Shown here piece after piece: positions 1 to 8,589 of a DNA stretch of 64,000 bases (positions are counted from its first letter, which is position 1; each line of letters opens with the position of its first letter). Location of the stretch: NCBI RefSeq assembly GCF_900188165.1, contig NZ_FZOS01000001.1:62001-126000 (forward strand). The letters run 5' to 3'. Below the pieces are notes generated by a model. That model saw only the letters and a list, made by a program, of their open reading frames with translations, was not told the DNA's origin and ran no database searches. A program made the translations under genes and the position numbers. The stretch is from Edaphosphingomonas laterariae (GTDB lineage: Bacteria > Pseudomonadota > Alphaproteobacteria > Sphingomonadales > Sphingomonadaceae).

Positions 1-425
1 CGGGCGTGTTTCGATCGCTCAAGCCCGGTGGCCGTTTTGTCGGCGAAATGGGCGGCCACGGCAATATCGCGAAGCTGCGGGCGGCGCTCCATGCCGAACT
101 GGCGGCGCGCGGATACACCGCGCCGGTGACCGATCCGCAATGGTATCCAACACCCGATGAATTCGTGCACGTCTATGCGGCCGCCGGGTTCGTCGATGTG
201 GATGCCAAACTTATTCCGCGCCCCACGCCGCTGCCTGCCGGCGTCGCGGGCTGGCTGCGTACCTTTCGCGCCGGTTTCATGGACACGGCCAACGTGCCCG
301 ATGCCGAGCAAGCCGAGGTGGCGCAAGCCGTCGAGAAGCGGCTCGAACAAGATTTCCTGCAACCCGACGGGGTTTGGGTTGCCGATTATGTCCGCTTGAG
401 ATTCAGCATGAGGAAAGCCTCTTAA
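1..425 (+). CDS. SAM-dependent class I methyltransferase, 3' end (partial)
   Basis: Only the last 140 or so codons are in the window; the frame is open through the left edge (first full codon at base 3). The visible 'LKPGGRF' followed by a Phe-rich turn is the post-strand-4 motif of class I SAM-dependent methyltransferases. The rest, with '[17 protein letters not shown]' and a C-terminal Arg-rich strand, resembles the trans-aconitate/Methyltransf_11 type. The SAM-binding N-terminus is outside the window, so the substrate cannot be guessed. The TAA stop lies one base before the gcvPA start, so the gene is very probably co-transcribed with gcvPA-gcvPB. Class is fairly sure, function unknown. 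Confidence 0.75.
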   Translation, partial: GVFRSLKPGGRFVGEMGGHGNIAKLRAALHAELAARGYTAPVTDPQWYPTPDEFVHVYAAAGFVDVDAKLIPRPTPLPAGVAGWLRTFRAGFMDTANVPDAEQAEVAQAVEKRLEQDFLQPDGVWVADYVRLRFSMRKAS

Positions 426-426
426 C

Positions 427-1794
427 ATGCGCTATCTGCCTCTTACCGATGCCGATCGGAGCGCCATGCTCCGTACGATCGGCGCGGGCTCGATCGACGA
501 TTTGTTCGTCGATGTGCCCGAAGCCGCCCGGCTTTCCGCGCCGATCGCGGGACTGCCCAACCACGCGTCCGAAATCATGGTCGAACGCCAGCTGAAGGAG
601 CTTGCCGGTCGCAATCTCGCGGCGGGCGAGGGGCCGTTCTTCCTCGGCTGTGGGGCTTATCGCCACCATGTGCCGGCCAGCGTCGACCATCTGATCCAGC
701 GCGGCGAATTCCTCACCGCCTACACGCCCTATCAGCCGGAAATCGCGCAGGGCACGCTGCAGGTGCTGTTCGAGTTCCAGACGCAGGTCGCCCGCCTGCT
801 CGGCTGCGATGTTGCCAATGCGTCGATGTATGACGGCTCGACCGCCTGCTGGGAGGCGATCGTGATGGCGCGTCGCATCACCAAGCGGGCGAAGGCGCTG
901 ATCTCGGCCGGCGTGCATCCGCATTATGTGTCGGTTTGCACGACCATGGCGAAGTTCACTGGCGACGTGCTGGAAACAAAGCTGCCCGACCTCACCGTCG
1001 GCGCGCCGGGCGACGATCTCGCCCGGCTGATCGCGGCGGTGGACAAGGAAACGAGCTGCGTCGTCGTCCAGAACCCCAACATCCTTGGCCATGTCGCCGA
1101 TATGTCGGAACTGGCGGCGCGCTGCCATGAGATGGGCGCGCTGCTGATCGCGGTCGTCACCGAACCGGTCGCGCTCGGCGCGATCCGTTCGCCGGGCGAG
1201 ATGGGCGCGGATATCGTGGTGGGTGAGGGCCAGGCGCTCGGCGTCGGCCTCCAGTTCGGCGGGCCCTATGTCGGCCTGTTCGCTACCCGCGACAAATATG
1301 TTCGCCAGATGCCCGGCCGCTTGTGTGGTGAGACGGTGGACGCGGAAGGCAAGCGCGGCTTCGTGCTGACGCTTTCGACGCGCGAACAGCATATTCGCCG
1401 TGAAAAAGCGACGTCGAATATCTGCACCAATTCAGGCCTTTGCGCGCTGGCCTTTTCAATCCACATGACCTTGCTCGGCGAACGCGGCCTGCGCGATCTT
1501 GCCGCGCTCAACCATGCCAAGGCGGTGGTCGCGGCGGAACGGCTGGCGAAGGTGCCGGGCGTCGAGTTGCTCAACGGCCCCTTCTTCAACGAATTCACGC
1601 TTCGGCTCTCGAAGGAAGCGCGGCCGGTGGTGCGGGCGCTCGCCGATGACGGCATTCTCGGCGGTGTTTCGCTGGGCCGCCTCTATCCCGGCGCGGAAGC
1701 TCTCCAGAACGGTCTTGTGGTCGCGGTAACCGAAACCGTGACGGACGAGGATATCGACGAATTGGCCGATGCGCTTGAGGAGGCGCTGCGATGA
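427..1794 (+). CDS. gcvPA: Glycine dehydrogenase (decarboxylating) subunit 1
   Basis: The 455-residue protein is the N-terminal half-type subunit of the glycine cleavage P-protein, which decarboxylates glycine and passes the aminomethyl group to the lipoyl arm of GcvH. It has the family length and the typical opening ([13 protein letters not shown]), followed by the '[16 protein letters not shown]', '[18 protein letters not shown]' and '[14 protein letters not shown]' blocks of split P-proteins. It starts one base after the methyltransferase stop and overlaps gcvPB by four bases (ATGA), so the two subunits are translationally coupled. Genes for GcvT and GcvH are not in the window; they probably lie upstream. 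Split P-protein is common in alphaproteobacteria. Identification is secure. Confidence 0.96.
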   Translation: MRYLPLTDADRSAMLRTIGAGSIDDLFVDVPEAARLSAPIAGLPNHASEIMVERQLKELAGRNLAAGEGPFFLGCGAYRHHVPASVDHLIQRGEFLTAYTPYQPEIAQGTLQVLFEFQTQVARLLGCDVANASMYDGSTACWEAIVMARRITKRAKALISAGVHPHYVSVCTTMAKFTGDVLETKLPDLTVGAPGDDLARLIAAVDKETSCVVVQNPNILGHVADMSELAARCHEMGALLIAVVTEPVALGAIRSPGEMGADIVVGEGQALGVGLQFGGPYVGLFATRDKYVRQMPGRLCGETVDAEGKRGFVLTLSTREQHIRREKATSNICTNSGLCALAFSIHMTLLGERGLRDLAALNHAKAVVAAERLAKVPGVELLNGPFFNEFTLRLSKEARPVVRALADDGILGGVSLGRLYPGAEALQNGLVVAVTETVTDEDIDELADALEEALR

Positions 1795-3359
1795 GCATCA
1801 ACCAGAGCGGATGGCGCCCCGAAATGGCGTCTGGTGAAGCCGATGCCGGCGTAGCGACCTTCACCGGCAACAAGGGCCTGATGCTGGAAGAGGCGCTGAT
1901 CTTCGAGATTGGCGACACCGACCGCACGGGCGTCGATCTGCCGGAACCGCCGAGGGTGGCGAGCCGGCTGGGCGGGCTCGAGCGCGATGCCACGTTCGGT
2001 CTTCCGGGCCTCGCGGAGCCGGAAGCCGTTCGTCACTATACGCGCCTCAGCCGTCAGAATTATGCGATCGATCTCGGTCTCTTCCCGCTGGGAAGCTGCA
2101 CGATGAAGCATAATCCGCGCCTCAACGAAAAAATGGCGCGGTTGCCGGGCTTCGCCGACATTCACCCGCTTCAGCCGATCGATTCGGTGCAGGGTGCGCT
2201 GGCGCTGATCCATCTGGTCGGCGAATGGCTGGTCAAGCTCACCGGCATGGCGGCGGTGTCGATGAGCCCCAAGGCCGGCGCGCATGGCGAGCTTTGCGGC
2301 CTCCTTGCGATCCGTTCCGCGCTTGAAGCGCGCGGTGATGCCCGCAAGGTCATCCTCGTGCCGGAAAGCGCCCATGGCACCAATCCGGCGACGGCAGCCT
2401 TCTGCGGCTATGCGGTCGAAAATATCCCGGCGACGCCGGCGGGGCGCGTCGATCTGGCGGCGCTGAAGGCGCGGCTCGGGCCGGATGTCGCGGCGGTGAT
2501 GATCACCAATCCGAACACCTGCGGCCTGTTCGAGCCGGACATGAAGGCGATTTCGGACGCCGTGCACGCGGCGGGCGCGCTGGTTTATTGCGACGGTGCC
2601 AATTTCAACGCCATCGTCGGCCGGGTTCGGCCGGGTGATCTGGGCGTCGATGCGATGCACATCAACCTGCACAAGACCTTCTCCACCCCCCATGGCGGCG
2701 GCGGCCCGGGCTCCGGCCCGGTTGTCTTCTCCGAATTGCTGGCACCCTATGCGCCGTTGCCCTTCGTCGAGCAGCAGGACGGCCATTATGTCCTGGTCGA
2801 AGAAGAAACGGCGGGCGAGCACCACGCGGCCTCCTTCGGCCGCATGGTCGCCTTCCACGGCCAGATGGGCATGTTCGTGCGCGCTGCGGCCTACATGCTC
2901 AGCCATGGTGCCGACGGGTTGAAGCAGGTGTCGGAAGATGCCGTGCTGAACGCCAATTATATTCTGCGCAGCCTGGAAGATGTGCTGGATGCGCCCTTCG
3001 CGGCGTCCGGACCCTGCATGCACGAAGCTTTGTTCTCGGACGATAATCTGCCCGAGGGCTTCTCGACGCTGGATATCGCCAAGGGGCTGATCGACGAGGG
3101 CTTCCACCCGATGACGGTCTATTTCCCGCTCGTTATCCATGGTGCGATGCTGGTCGAGCCGACAGAAACCGAGAGCAAGGCAGCGCTCGATCAGTTCATC
3201 GGCGCGCTGCGTTCGGTGGCCGAACGGGCCAAGGCTGGCGATCCGTCGCTCAAGGCCGCGCCGCATCTCGCGCCGCGCCGGCGCCTTGATGAAACGCTGG
3301 CCGCCCGCAAGCCGGTGCTGGTGTGGAAGGATGCCGCCACGGCCGTCGCGGCGGAGTGA
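1791..3359 (+). CDS. gcvPB: Glycine dehydrogenase (decarboxylating) subunit 2
   Basis: The 522-residue protein is the C-terminal half-type P-protein subunit carrying the pyridoxal phosphate site. The '[19 protein letters not shown]' block holds the PLP-binding lysine followed by the glycine-rich loop, and '[13 protein letters not shown]' near residue 100 is another signature of the family. It pairs with GcvPA to form the active alpha2beta2 decarboxylase. The ATG overlaps the gcvPA stop. A hairpin terminator candidate follows the gene. About 30 residues precede the usual family start ('[15 protein letters not shown]'), a mild N-terminal extension common in related genomes. Identification is secure. 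Confidence 0.96.
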   Translation: MSINQSGWRPEMASGEADAGVATFTGNKGLMLEEALIFEIGDTDRTGVDLPEPPRVASRLGGLERDATFGLPGLAEPEAVRHYTRLSRQNYAIDLGLFPLGSCTMKHNPRLNEKMARLPGFADIHPLQPIDSVQGALALIHLVGEWLVKLTGMAAVSMSPKAGAHGELCGLLAIRSALEARGDARKVILVPESAHGTNPATAAFCGYAVENIPATPAGRVDLAALKARLGPDVAAVMITNPNTCGLFEPDMKAISDAVHAAGALVYCDGANFNAIVGRVRPGDLGVDAMHINLHKTFSTPHGGGGPGSGPVVFSELLAPYAPLPFVEQQDGHYVLVEEETAGEHHAASFGRMVAFHGQMGMFVRAAAYMLSHGADGLKQVSEDAVLNANYILRSLEDVLDAPFAASGPCMHEALFSDDNLPEGFSTLDIAKGLIDEGFHPMTVYFPLVIHGAMLVEPTETESKAALDQFIGALRSVAERAKAGDPSLKAAPHLAPRRRLDETLAARKPVLVWKDAATAVAAE

Positions 3360-3366
3360 GAAGGCG

Positions 3367-3393
3367 GGCGTGGCCGGTCCGTCCGGCCACGCC
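3367..3393 (+). terminator. Hairpin downstream of gcvPB
   Basis: A perfect 11-base inverted repeat (GGCGTGGCCGG / CCGGCCACGCC) with a 5-base TCCGT loop begins 8 bases after the gcvPB stop. There is no clear T-run after it, so it may be a weak intrinsic terminator or an mRNA 3' stabiliser. The position at the end of the gcv unit supports the call. Confidence 0.55.
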
Positions 3394-3457
3394 GCCATCA
3401 TCGGAACCCGCGCTGCATCCCTGACGTTGGGTCAACACCCAATGACAGGGATCGCCG

Positions 3458-3841
3458 ATGCAGGGGCTTTCGATCGGTTTGCTGGCTAGCCTTGGCGCCG
3501 GCATGGCCATGGGGCTGGCCGGCGGCGCCTTCGCCGTGCGTGGCGTGGCCCCGGACTATATTCGAATGGCCGACGGCCGATCGGATACGTTGGGCCCTTG
3601 GCGTGGGCGCTATGCGGCCGAAACGCGCGTGGCCGACCCATCCGAATATGGCCCGTCCGTGCGGGACGTTGGCTACGATCCCGTGGCCGCGAATTGCCCC
3701 GGCTGCTCGGACTATGAAATCGGTTATCGCTGGGCTGCCAGCGGCGCGGCCAGCACGACGGCCGACTGCGAAGCCTATAGCTGGTCTTATGAACGCGGCT
3801 GCATCGCCTGGCTTCGCGATCGCGGCAACAACGGAACGTAA
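3458..3841 (+). CDS. Small exported or membrane-anchored protein, unknown function
   Basis: I do not recognise this 127-residue protein. Residues 3-27 are a Gly/Ala-rich hydrophobic segment (LSIGLLASLGAGMAMGLAGG) that could be a signal peptide or a single membrane anchor, without a clear cleavage site. The rest is Tyr-, Arg- and Asp-rich and contains four cysteines: a close CPGC pair near residue 86 and two further cysteines spaced 11 apart. That pattern suggests disulphides outside the cytoplasm. An AGGGA ribosome site sits 8 bases before the ATG. It lies between the gcv unit and a VOC-family gene 38 bases downstream, with which it may share a transcript. Confidence 0.6.
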   Translation: MQGLSIGLLASLGAGMAMGLAGGAFAVRGVAPDYIRMADGRSDTLGPWRGRYAAETRVADPSEYGPSVRDVGYDPVAANCPGCSDYEIGYRWAASGAASTTADCEAYSWSYERGCIAWLRDRGNNGT

Positions 3842-3879
3842 GCATCGCAATCGCCTGCCGGGCGGCGTAATGGTGCAGC

Positions 3880-4305
3880 ATGACCACGCTGCTTCCATTC
3901 CATATCGCCTTCCCGGTCCACGATCTGGTGGCCGCGCGCGCATTTTACGGTGGCGTTCTGGGATGCGCCGAAGGCCGAAGCGCGCCGGATTGGGTGGATT
4001 TCGACCTTTATGGCCACCAGATCGTGGCTCATCTCGATACTGCGGTGGCCCGACCGGAAACCAGCAATGCGGTGGATGGCCATGACGTGCCGGTGCCGCA
4101 TTTCGGCGTGGTGCTGACGATGGCGGACTGGCATGCGCTGGCGGCGCGGATCGAGGCGGCCGGCATCCCGTTCGGCATCGCACCTTATGTCCGCTTTGCC
4201 GGTCAGCCGGGCGAGCAGGCGACCATGTTCTTTCGCGATCCTTCGGGGAACGCGCTGGAGTTCAAGGCCTTCGCGAATATCGACCAGCTGTTCGCGAAGG
4301 CCTGA
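3880..4305 (+). CDS. VOC-family (glyoxalase/dioxygenase-fold) protein
   Basis: The 141-residue protein has one complete pair of beta-alpha-beta-beta-beta modules of the vicinal oxygen chelate superfamily. The opening '[19 protein letters not shown]' and '[21 protein letters not shown]' are characteristic. The His in the first strand, the His in 'GHQIVAH', and the Glu in '[15 protein letters not shown]' are plausible metal ligands. This subgroup is common in sphingomonads and has no assigned reaction that I know of, so glyoxalase I activity should not be assumed. It ends six bases from the convergent sorbosone-dehydrogenase-like gene, with no room for a separate terminator. Confidence 0.85.
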   Translation: MTTLLPFHIAFPVHDLVAARAFYGGVLGCAEGRSAPDWVDFDLYGHQIVAHLDTAVARPETSNAVDGHDVPVPHFGVVLTMADWHALAARIEAAGIPFGIAPYVRFAGQPGEQATMFFRDPSGNALEFKAFANIDQLFAKA

Positions 4306-4311
4306 ACCGGG

Positions 4312-5664
4312 TCAGCGTGCGGCGGTAGCGCTCGGCGCGGGGGCAGGGGCCTTGGCGCTGATCCGCCAGATGGCATTGCCCACATCGTCGGCGATCAGAA
4401 GCGCGCCGGTGCGATCGGCGATCACACCCACGGGGCGACCGCGCGCCTGTTCCTTGTCGTCGAGAAACCCTGTCAGCACGTCGACCGCGGGGCCGGCCGG
4501 CTTCCCCTTGGCGAAGGGAACATAGATCACCTTGTAACCGGAGAAGGGGCGCCGGTTCCACGAACCGTGCTGGCCGATGAAGGCGCCGTCGGCAAATTGC
4601 GGGCCAAGCTTCACATCCTTGGCGAAGGTCAGGCCCAGCGATGCGGTATGGGGCCCCAGCGCATAATCCGGCCGGACGAGATATTGCCGCTGGTCTTCTT
4701 CCGGCTGCTCGACGCGCTCGTCGACATAGCCATGCCAGTAATAATAGGGCCAGCCATAGAACCCGCCCAGTTCCACATGGGTCAGATAATCGGGGGCGAG
4801 GTCGGAACCGAGCATGTCGCGCTCGTTCACCACCGTCCACAACATGTTGGTCGCGGGCTCCCAGGCCATGCCGGTCGGGTTGCGCAGGCCATAAGCGAAG
4901 ACGCGATTGGCCTTGGTTTTGGGATCGACTTCCCAGATCGCGGCGCGGCCCTTTTCGACGGCCAGGCCGTTGTCGGCGATATTGGTCGCCGACCCAACCG
5001 AGACGTAGAGTTTCGATCCGTCGGCATTGGCGACGACATTGCGCGTCCAATGCCCCGGGGGATCGGCGGGCAATTTCACGATGGTTTCGGCGGGGGCGTC
5101 GATTTTGGTCTGCCCCGGCTTGAACGGGAAGCGGACCAGCGCGTCGACATTGCCGACATAGAGATGGTCACCCACCAGTGCCATGCCGAAGGGCGAGTTA
5201 AGATTGGAGAGCAGCACGCTGCGGCTTTCCGCAACCCCGTCCCCGTCCGCGTCGCGCAGCAATGTGATCCGATTAGGGGAGGCGACACCCGCGCCCGCCT
5301 TCGACATCAGGTTACGCATCACCCAGCCGCGCACGCCGCCGCCTTCGCGCGGCGGGCTGTTGCTTTCGGCGACAAGCACGTCGCCATTGGCCAAAGTGAG
5401 CATCCAGCGCGGATGGTCGAGCCCGGTAGCGAAAGCCTGCACGGTCAGGCCCGCTGCAGCCGCCGGGGCCTCGCCGGCTTTCCAGCCCACGGCCTTCGCC
5501 ACCTTCATCGTCGGCAGCAGCGTTTTCTTCGGCTCCGCGATGGTGGGCTTGGCGCCCATCACCGCTTCGACGCTGAGATCGGCGCGTTCGTTGGTGAGCG
5601 CGGTCCAGCCGCCATAAGCGGCGCCGGCAAGGAGCAGCGGGATCAGGATCGTGCGGATTTTCAT
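4312..5664 (-). CDS. PQQ-dependent-type sugar (L-sorbosone) dehydrogenase family protein
   Basis: The 450-residue protein begins with a membrane segment or uncleaved signal (IRTILIPLLLAGAAYGGW) and continues as a six-bladed beta-propeller of the sorbosone/glucose dehydrogenase family. Typical blocks are 'LDHPRWMLTLANGDVLVAES', 'SPFGMALVGDHLYVGN', 'YGLRNPTGMAWEPATNMLW' and 'GFYGWPYYYWHGYVD'. Members are periplasmic and may bind PQQ; the substrate in this subgroup is not established. The gene sits 34 bases downstream of corC on the same strand, in the place where lnt usually follows corC, so it may be transcribed with the miaB-phoH-ybeY-corC unit. Confidence 0.8.
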   Translation of the reverse strand: MKIRTILIPLLLAGAAYGGWTALTNERADLSVEAVMGAKPTIAEPKKTLLPTMKVAKAVGWKAGEAPAAAAGLTVQAFATGLDHPRWMLTLANGDVLVAESNSPPREGGGVRGWVMRNLMSKAGAGVASPNRITLLRDADGDGVAESRSVLLSNLNSPFGMALVGDHLYVGNVDALVRFPFKPGQTKIDAPAETIVKLPADPPGHWTRNVVANADGSKLYVSVGSATNIADNGLAVEKGRAAIWEVDPKTKANRVFAYGLRNPTGMAWEPATNMLWTVVNERDMLGSDLAPDYLTHVELGGFYGWPYYYWHGYVDERVEQPEEDQRQYLVRPDYALGPHTASLGLTFAKDVKLGPQFADGAFIGQHGSWNRRPFSGYKVIYVPFAKGKPAGPAVDVLTGFLDDKEQARGRPVGVIADRTGALLIADDVGNAIWRISAKAPAPAPSATAAR

Positions 5665-5698
5665 GGGCCTGATCCTTAAGCCAAAGCCGGCGAGGCCG

Positions 5699-6589
5699 CT
5701 ACTCCTCGTCCGATATTGTTTCCACCGGCGGATGGAGACGGATCCGGGAAACGCGGCGGCTGTCGCCGTCGGTCACCTCAAGCCGCCAGCCGCTGCTATG
5801 CGTGACGATCTCGCCGATCTGGGGGACATGGCCGGCCAGAACCGACGCCAGCCCGCCCAGCGTGTCCACGTCTTCCTCGATCTCGGCAAGACGCGGATCG
5901 ATCGCTTCGGCGACGTCCTCAAGTTCCGCGCGGGCGTCGGCATCCCAAAGGCCGTCATCGAGCGGGATGAGCAGGGCCTGCGTCTCCTCGTCATGTTCGT
6001 CGTCGATCTCGCCGACGATCTCCTCGACGAGATCCTCGATCGTCACCAGCCCTTCGGTGCCCGAATATTCGTCGACGACGATCGCGAGGTGCGTGCGCGT
6101 CGCCCGCATTTCCGCGAGCAGATCGAGCACGCCCATCGATTCGGGCACATAGCGCGGCTGGCGGATCAGCGTTTCCAGCGTGGCGGGATGCTGTTCCCCC
6201 GACGCCAGGATCGCGAACACGTCCTTGATATGGACCATGCCGACGACCTCATCGAGATTGTCGCGATAGACGGGCAGGCGGCTGTGGCCGGCATCCGCGA
6301 ACAGCGCGACGAGATCGGCGAAGCTGATCGTCTCCGGCACGGCAATGATGTCCGCCCGTGGCACGCCGATATCGCCAGCGGTCCGCTCGCCAAAATGGAG
6401 CAGGTTCCGCAGCATCTGCCGCTCGATCGGGGAAAGGTCGCCCTTGGTCGGCGCCTCGCCTTCATGCTCCTCGATCGCTTCCTCGATCTGGTCGCGAAGC
6501 GTCGGCTCGCTGTCTTCGCCGAAAAGAAGGGCCCTAAGGCCGCGCCACAATCGGCCGCTACTGTCGCCGCTACTGGAATCGTCGGGCAT
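5699..6589 (-). CDS. corC: CorC/HlyC-family CBS-pair protein
   Basis: The 296-residue protein has an acidic N-terminus, two CBS motifs ('VPRADIIAVPETISFADLVALF' and 'THLAIVVDEYSGTEGLVTIEDLVEEIVGEI') and a C-terminal CorC/HlyC domain ('DTLGGLASVLAGHVPQIGEIV'). It has no membrane segments, as expected for the soluble YbeX/CorC branch rather than the DUF21-containing one. It is linked to magnesium/cobalt homeostasis and, through its gene neighbourhood, to ribosome maturation. It follows ybeY on the same strand with an 85-base gap, in the conserved miaB-phoH-ybeY-corC order. The family is secure; the transport role of the E. coli homologue is debated. Confidence 0.92.
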   Translation of the reverse strand: MPDDSSSGDSSGRLWRGLRALLFGEDSEPTLRDQIEEAIEEHEGEAPTKGDLSPIERQMLRNLLHFGERTAGDIGVPRADIIAVPETISFADLVALFADAGHSRLPVYRDNLDEVVGMVHIKDVFAILASGEQHPATLETLIRQPRYVPESMGVLDLLAEMRATRTHLAIVVDEYSGTEGLVTIEDLVEEIVGEIDDEHDEETQALLIPLDDGLWDADARAELEDVAEAIDPRLAEIEEDVDTLGGLASVLAGHVPQIGEIVTHSSGWRLEVTDGDSRRVSRIRLHPPVETISDEE

Positions 6590-6674
6590 GATGCAGGTTT
6601 TTCAATCCCCTTGTTGCGGGGACAGAATAGCCGCCACATCCCGGCCGAGTCGAGACGCTATCTCCCGCCTTGGT

Positions 6675-7184
6675 TCAGGCTTCCTCCACGGCATAGGGAT
6701 CGGCGATGCCGAGCGATGCCAGCGCGGCCCGTTCGATCGCTTCCATCGCCTCGGCTTCCCCTTCGTCGATATGGTCGAAGCCCAGCAGGTGCAGCGTGCC
6801 ATGCACGATCAGATGGGTGGCGTGAGTTTCGGGATTTACGCCTTTCTCATCCGCTTCGCGCACGCAAACGCCGCGGGCAAGAATGATGTCGCCCAGCAGA
6901 ACCTCGCCATCGTCGCTGTTCGTCAGCCCCTCTAGCAGATCGGGCTGGACCATCGGGAAGGACAGCACATTGGTGGGCTTGTCCTTGTCCCTGTAGGTGG
7001 CGTTGAGTTCGCGCACCTCTTCATCGTCGGCATAGCGGACGGACACTTCGATCGCGACGGGATCGTCGACCAGCGGGCCATGCGGGCTGTGGCGGAATGC
7101 GGCCAGCACAGCGCGTTCGGCCAGTGCTTCCCAATCGACCTGGCCCTGCCATTCCGGTTCGATCTGAACGGCGGTTTCGATCAT
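6675..7184 (-). CDS. ybeY: Endoribonuclease YbeY, rRNA maturation factor
   Basis: This 169-residue metal-dependent endoribonuclease takes part in 16S rRNA 3' end processing and ribosome quality control. The signature HGTLHLLGFDH is present, giving zinc ligands His128, His132 and His138. The upstream motif 'YRDKDKPTNVLSFP' is also conserved. The ATG overlaps the phoH stop by four bases, so the two are translationally coupled. The opening about 20 residues (ETAVQIEPEWQGQVDWEALAER) are typical of the alphaproteobacterial form. Confidence 0.96.
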   Translation of the reverse strand: MIETAVQIEPEWQGQVDWEALAERAVLAAFRHSPHGPLVDDPVAIEVSVRYADDEEVRELNATYRDKDKPTNVLSFPMVQPDLLEGLTNSDDGEVLLGDIILARGVCVREADEKGVNPETHATHLIVHGTLHLLGFDHIDEGEAEAMEAIERAALASLGIADPYAVEEA

Positions 7185-8191
7185 GCCGGTGTCACGTCCT
7201 CATCCTTGCCTTCATAAGCCTCGACAATCCGTCCCACGATCGGGTGCCGCACCACGTCGGCGGAGCCGAAGCGTATCGTCGCGATGCCCTGCACCCCTTC
7301 GAGCCGGTTCACCGCGTCGGCGAGACCTGAACTCCCCGGCACCGGCAGATCGACCTGCTTCGGATCCCCGCAAATCACCATCCGGCTGTTCATGCCGAAA
7401 CGGGTGAGGAACATCTTCATCTGCGCAGGCGTCGTATTCTGTGCTTCATCGAGGATGATGAAGGCATCGGAAAGCGTGCGTCCGCGCATGAAGGCCAGCG
7501 GCGCAATCTCGATCTCGCCGCTGGTGATGCGCCGTTCCACCTGCTCCGCCGGCAGCATGTCGTAAAGGGCGTCGTAAAGCGGGCGCAGATAGGGGTCCAC
7601 CTTCTCCTTCATGTCGCCGGGCAGAAAGCCCAGCCTTTCGCCGGCTTCGACGGCCGGGCGCGACAGGATCAGGCGATCGACCGACCCGGCGATCAGTTGC
7701 TGCACGGCCTGAGCGACGGCAAGATAGGTCTTGCCGGTGCCCGCCGGGCCCAACGCGAAGATCACGTCCGACGAACCCAGCGCCTCCATATAACGGATCT
7801 GGGTGGTCGATCGCGGAACGATGGTCTTCTTGCGGGTGCGGATCATCACCGCGGGCGGCTGGCTGACGTCGCTGCGAATGATGCCGTCGAGCGTGGGTTC
7901 GGCGGACATCGCTATCACGGCGTCGACGGCGCCCGCATCGATGTCCTGGCCCTGGACGATGCGGTTGTAGAGGCCGGTCAGCACTTCGCGGGCGCGCGCG
8001 GCGGCCTGAGCCTCGCCTTCGATCTGCAATCGGTTGCCGCGCGCGGCGATATAGACGCCGAGGCGGTTTTCGATGGCGACGAGGTTCTGGTCATATTCGC
8101 CGAAAAGGCGGCCGAGGAGCTGCGGCTTGTCGAAGAGGATTTCGAGGCGGGCGCGATCGCCGGCCTGTGCGGGTACGGGCTTACGCGACAT
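7181..8191 (-). CDS. phoH: PhoH-like ATPase
   Basis: The 336-residue PhoH/YbeZ-family protein has a Walker A GPAGTGKT at residues 148-155, the 'DAFIILDEAQNTTPAQMKMFLTRFG' Walker B region and an N-terminal KH-like RNA-binding part. It is a cytoplasmic ATPase functionally tied to YbeY and RNA metabolism. I chose the ATG at 8191 because it has a good AGGGAG ribosome site 5 bases upstream and gives the usual start; the frame remains open upstream to a TTG at 8239. It is the first recognisable gene after a 398-base gap downstream of miaB. Confidence 0.95.
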   Translation of the reverse strand: MSRKPVPAQAGDRARLEILFDKPQLLGRLFGEYDQNLVAIENRLGVYIAARGNRLQIEGEAQAAARAREVLTGLYNRIVQGQDIDAGAVDAVIAMSAEPTLDGIIRSDVSQPPAVMIRTRKKTIVPRSTTQIRYMEALGSSDVIFALGPAGTGKTYLAVAQAVQQLIAGSVDRLILSRPAVEAGERLGFLPGDMKEKVDPYLRPLYDALYDMLPAEQVERRITSGEIEIAPLAFMRGRTLSDAFIILDEAQNTTPAQMKMFLTRFGMNSRMVICGDPKQVDLPVPGSSGLADAVNRLEGVQGIATIRFGSADVVRHPIVGRIVEAYEGKDEDVTPA

Positions 8192-8589
8192 AAATCTCCC
8201 TGGGCGACCCGCCGAAGCGGCGGGACTCGACGGGGCCAAGGTGGCGCTTTCCTCGGGCTACGGCAATGGGGGGATTTTCTGGCGCACCCCGGAAATCGAA
8301 ACCGATGCAGCGGTGCATCACCTGCGCCGCCGCACCGCCTCCGTCGATCAAAGCGTGTAGAGGAAGGCGGTGAAGCCCCTCTTCTCGTCCGCCGTTGAAA
8401 AGCGCCTCGCCCCGCAACTCGCCCTCGCTCTCGCTCGTCCGGGCATGAGCTTGCCGGATTTTTGGGCCATGCGTGTCTCTCCCTATCCAGACACCATGAA
8501 TAGTCGGAAAGGAGATACCTGCAGGCAGCCGGCGTCAAAGAAGAGGTTTTGATATCACTTGGTCGAACATTCGATGGAGCCAGGATCGA
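8192..8589. other. 398-base spacer between miaB and phoH
   Basis: This is the only large gap in an otherwise compact minus-strand series. It contains a possible 40-codon ORF (8348-8470, listed separately) and probably an internal promoter for phoH-ybeY-corC. I saw no tRNA, no strong hairpin with a T-run and no recognisable protein in the other frames. The remainder is GC-rich and unassigned. Confidence 0.5.
8348..8470 (-). CDS. Possible 40-residue basic small protein
   Basis: The frame runs ATG to TGA for 40 codons on the minus strand, inside the miaB-phoH gap. It is preceded by GGGAGAG 7 bases before the ATG, a good ribosome site. The start is MAQKSGKLMPGRARARASC, followed by an Arg/Lys-rich middle and the hydrophobic end 'FTAFLYTL'. 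The product is strongly basic and soluble-looking. I do not recognise it. It could be a true small protein, a leader peptide controlling phoH-ybeY-corC, or a chance frame in GC-rich DNA. Confidence 0.35.
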   Translation of the reverse strand: MAQKSGKLMPGRARARASCGARRFSTADEKRGFTAFLYTL

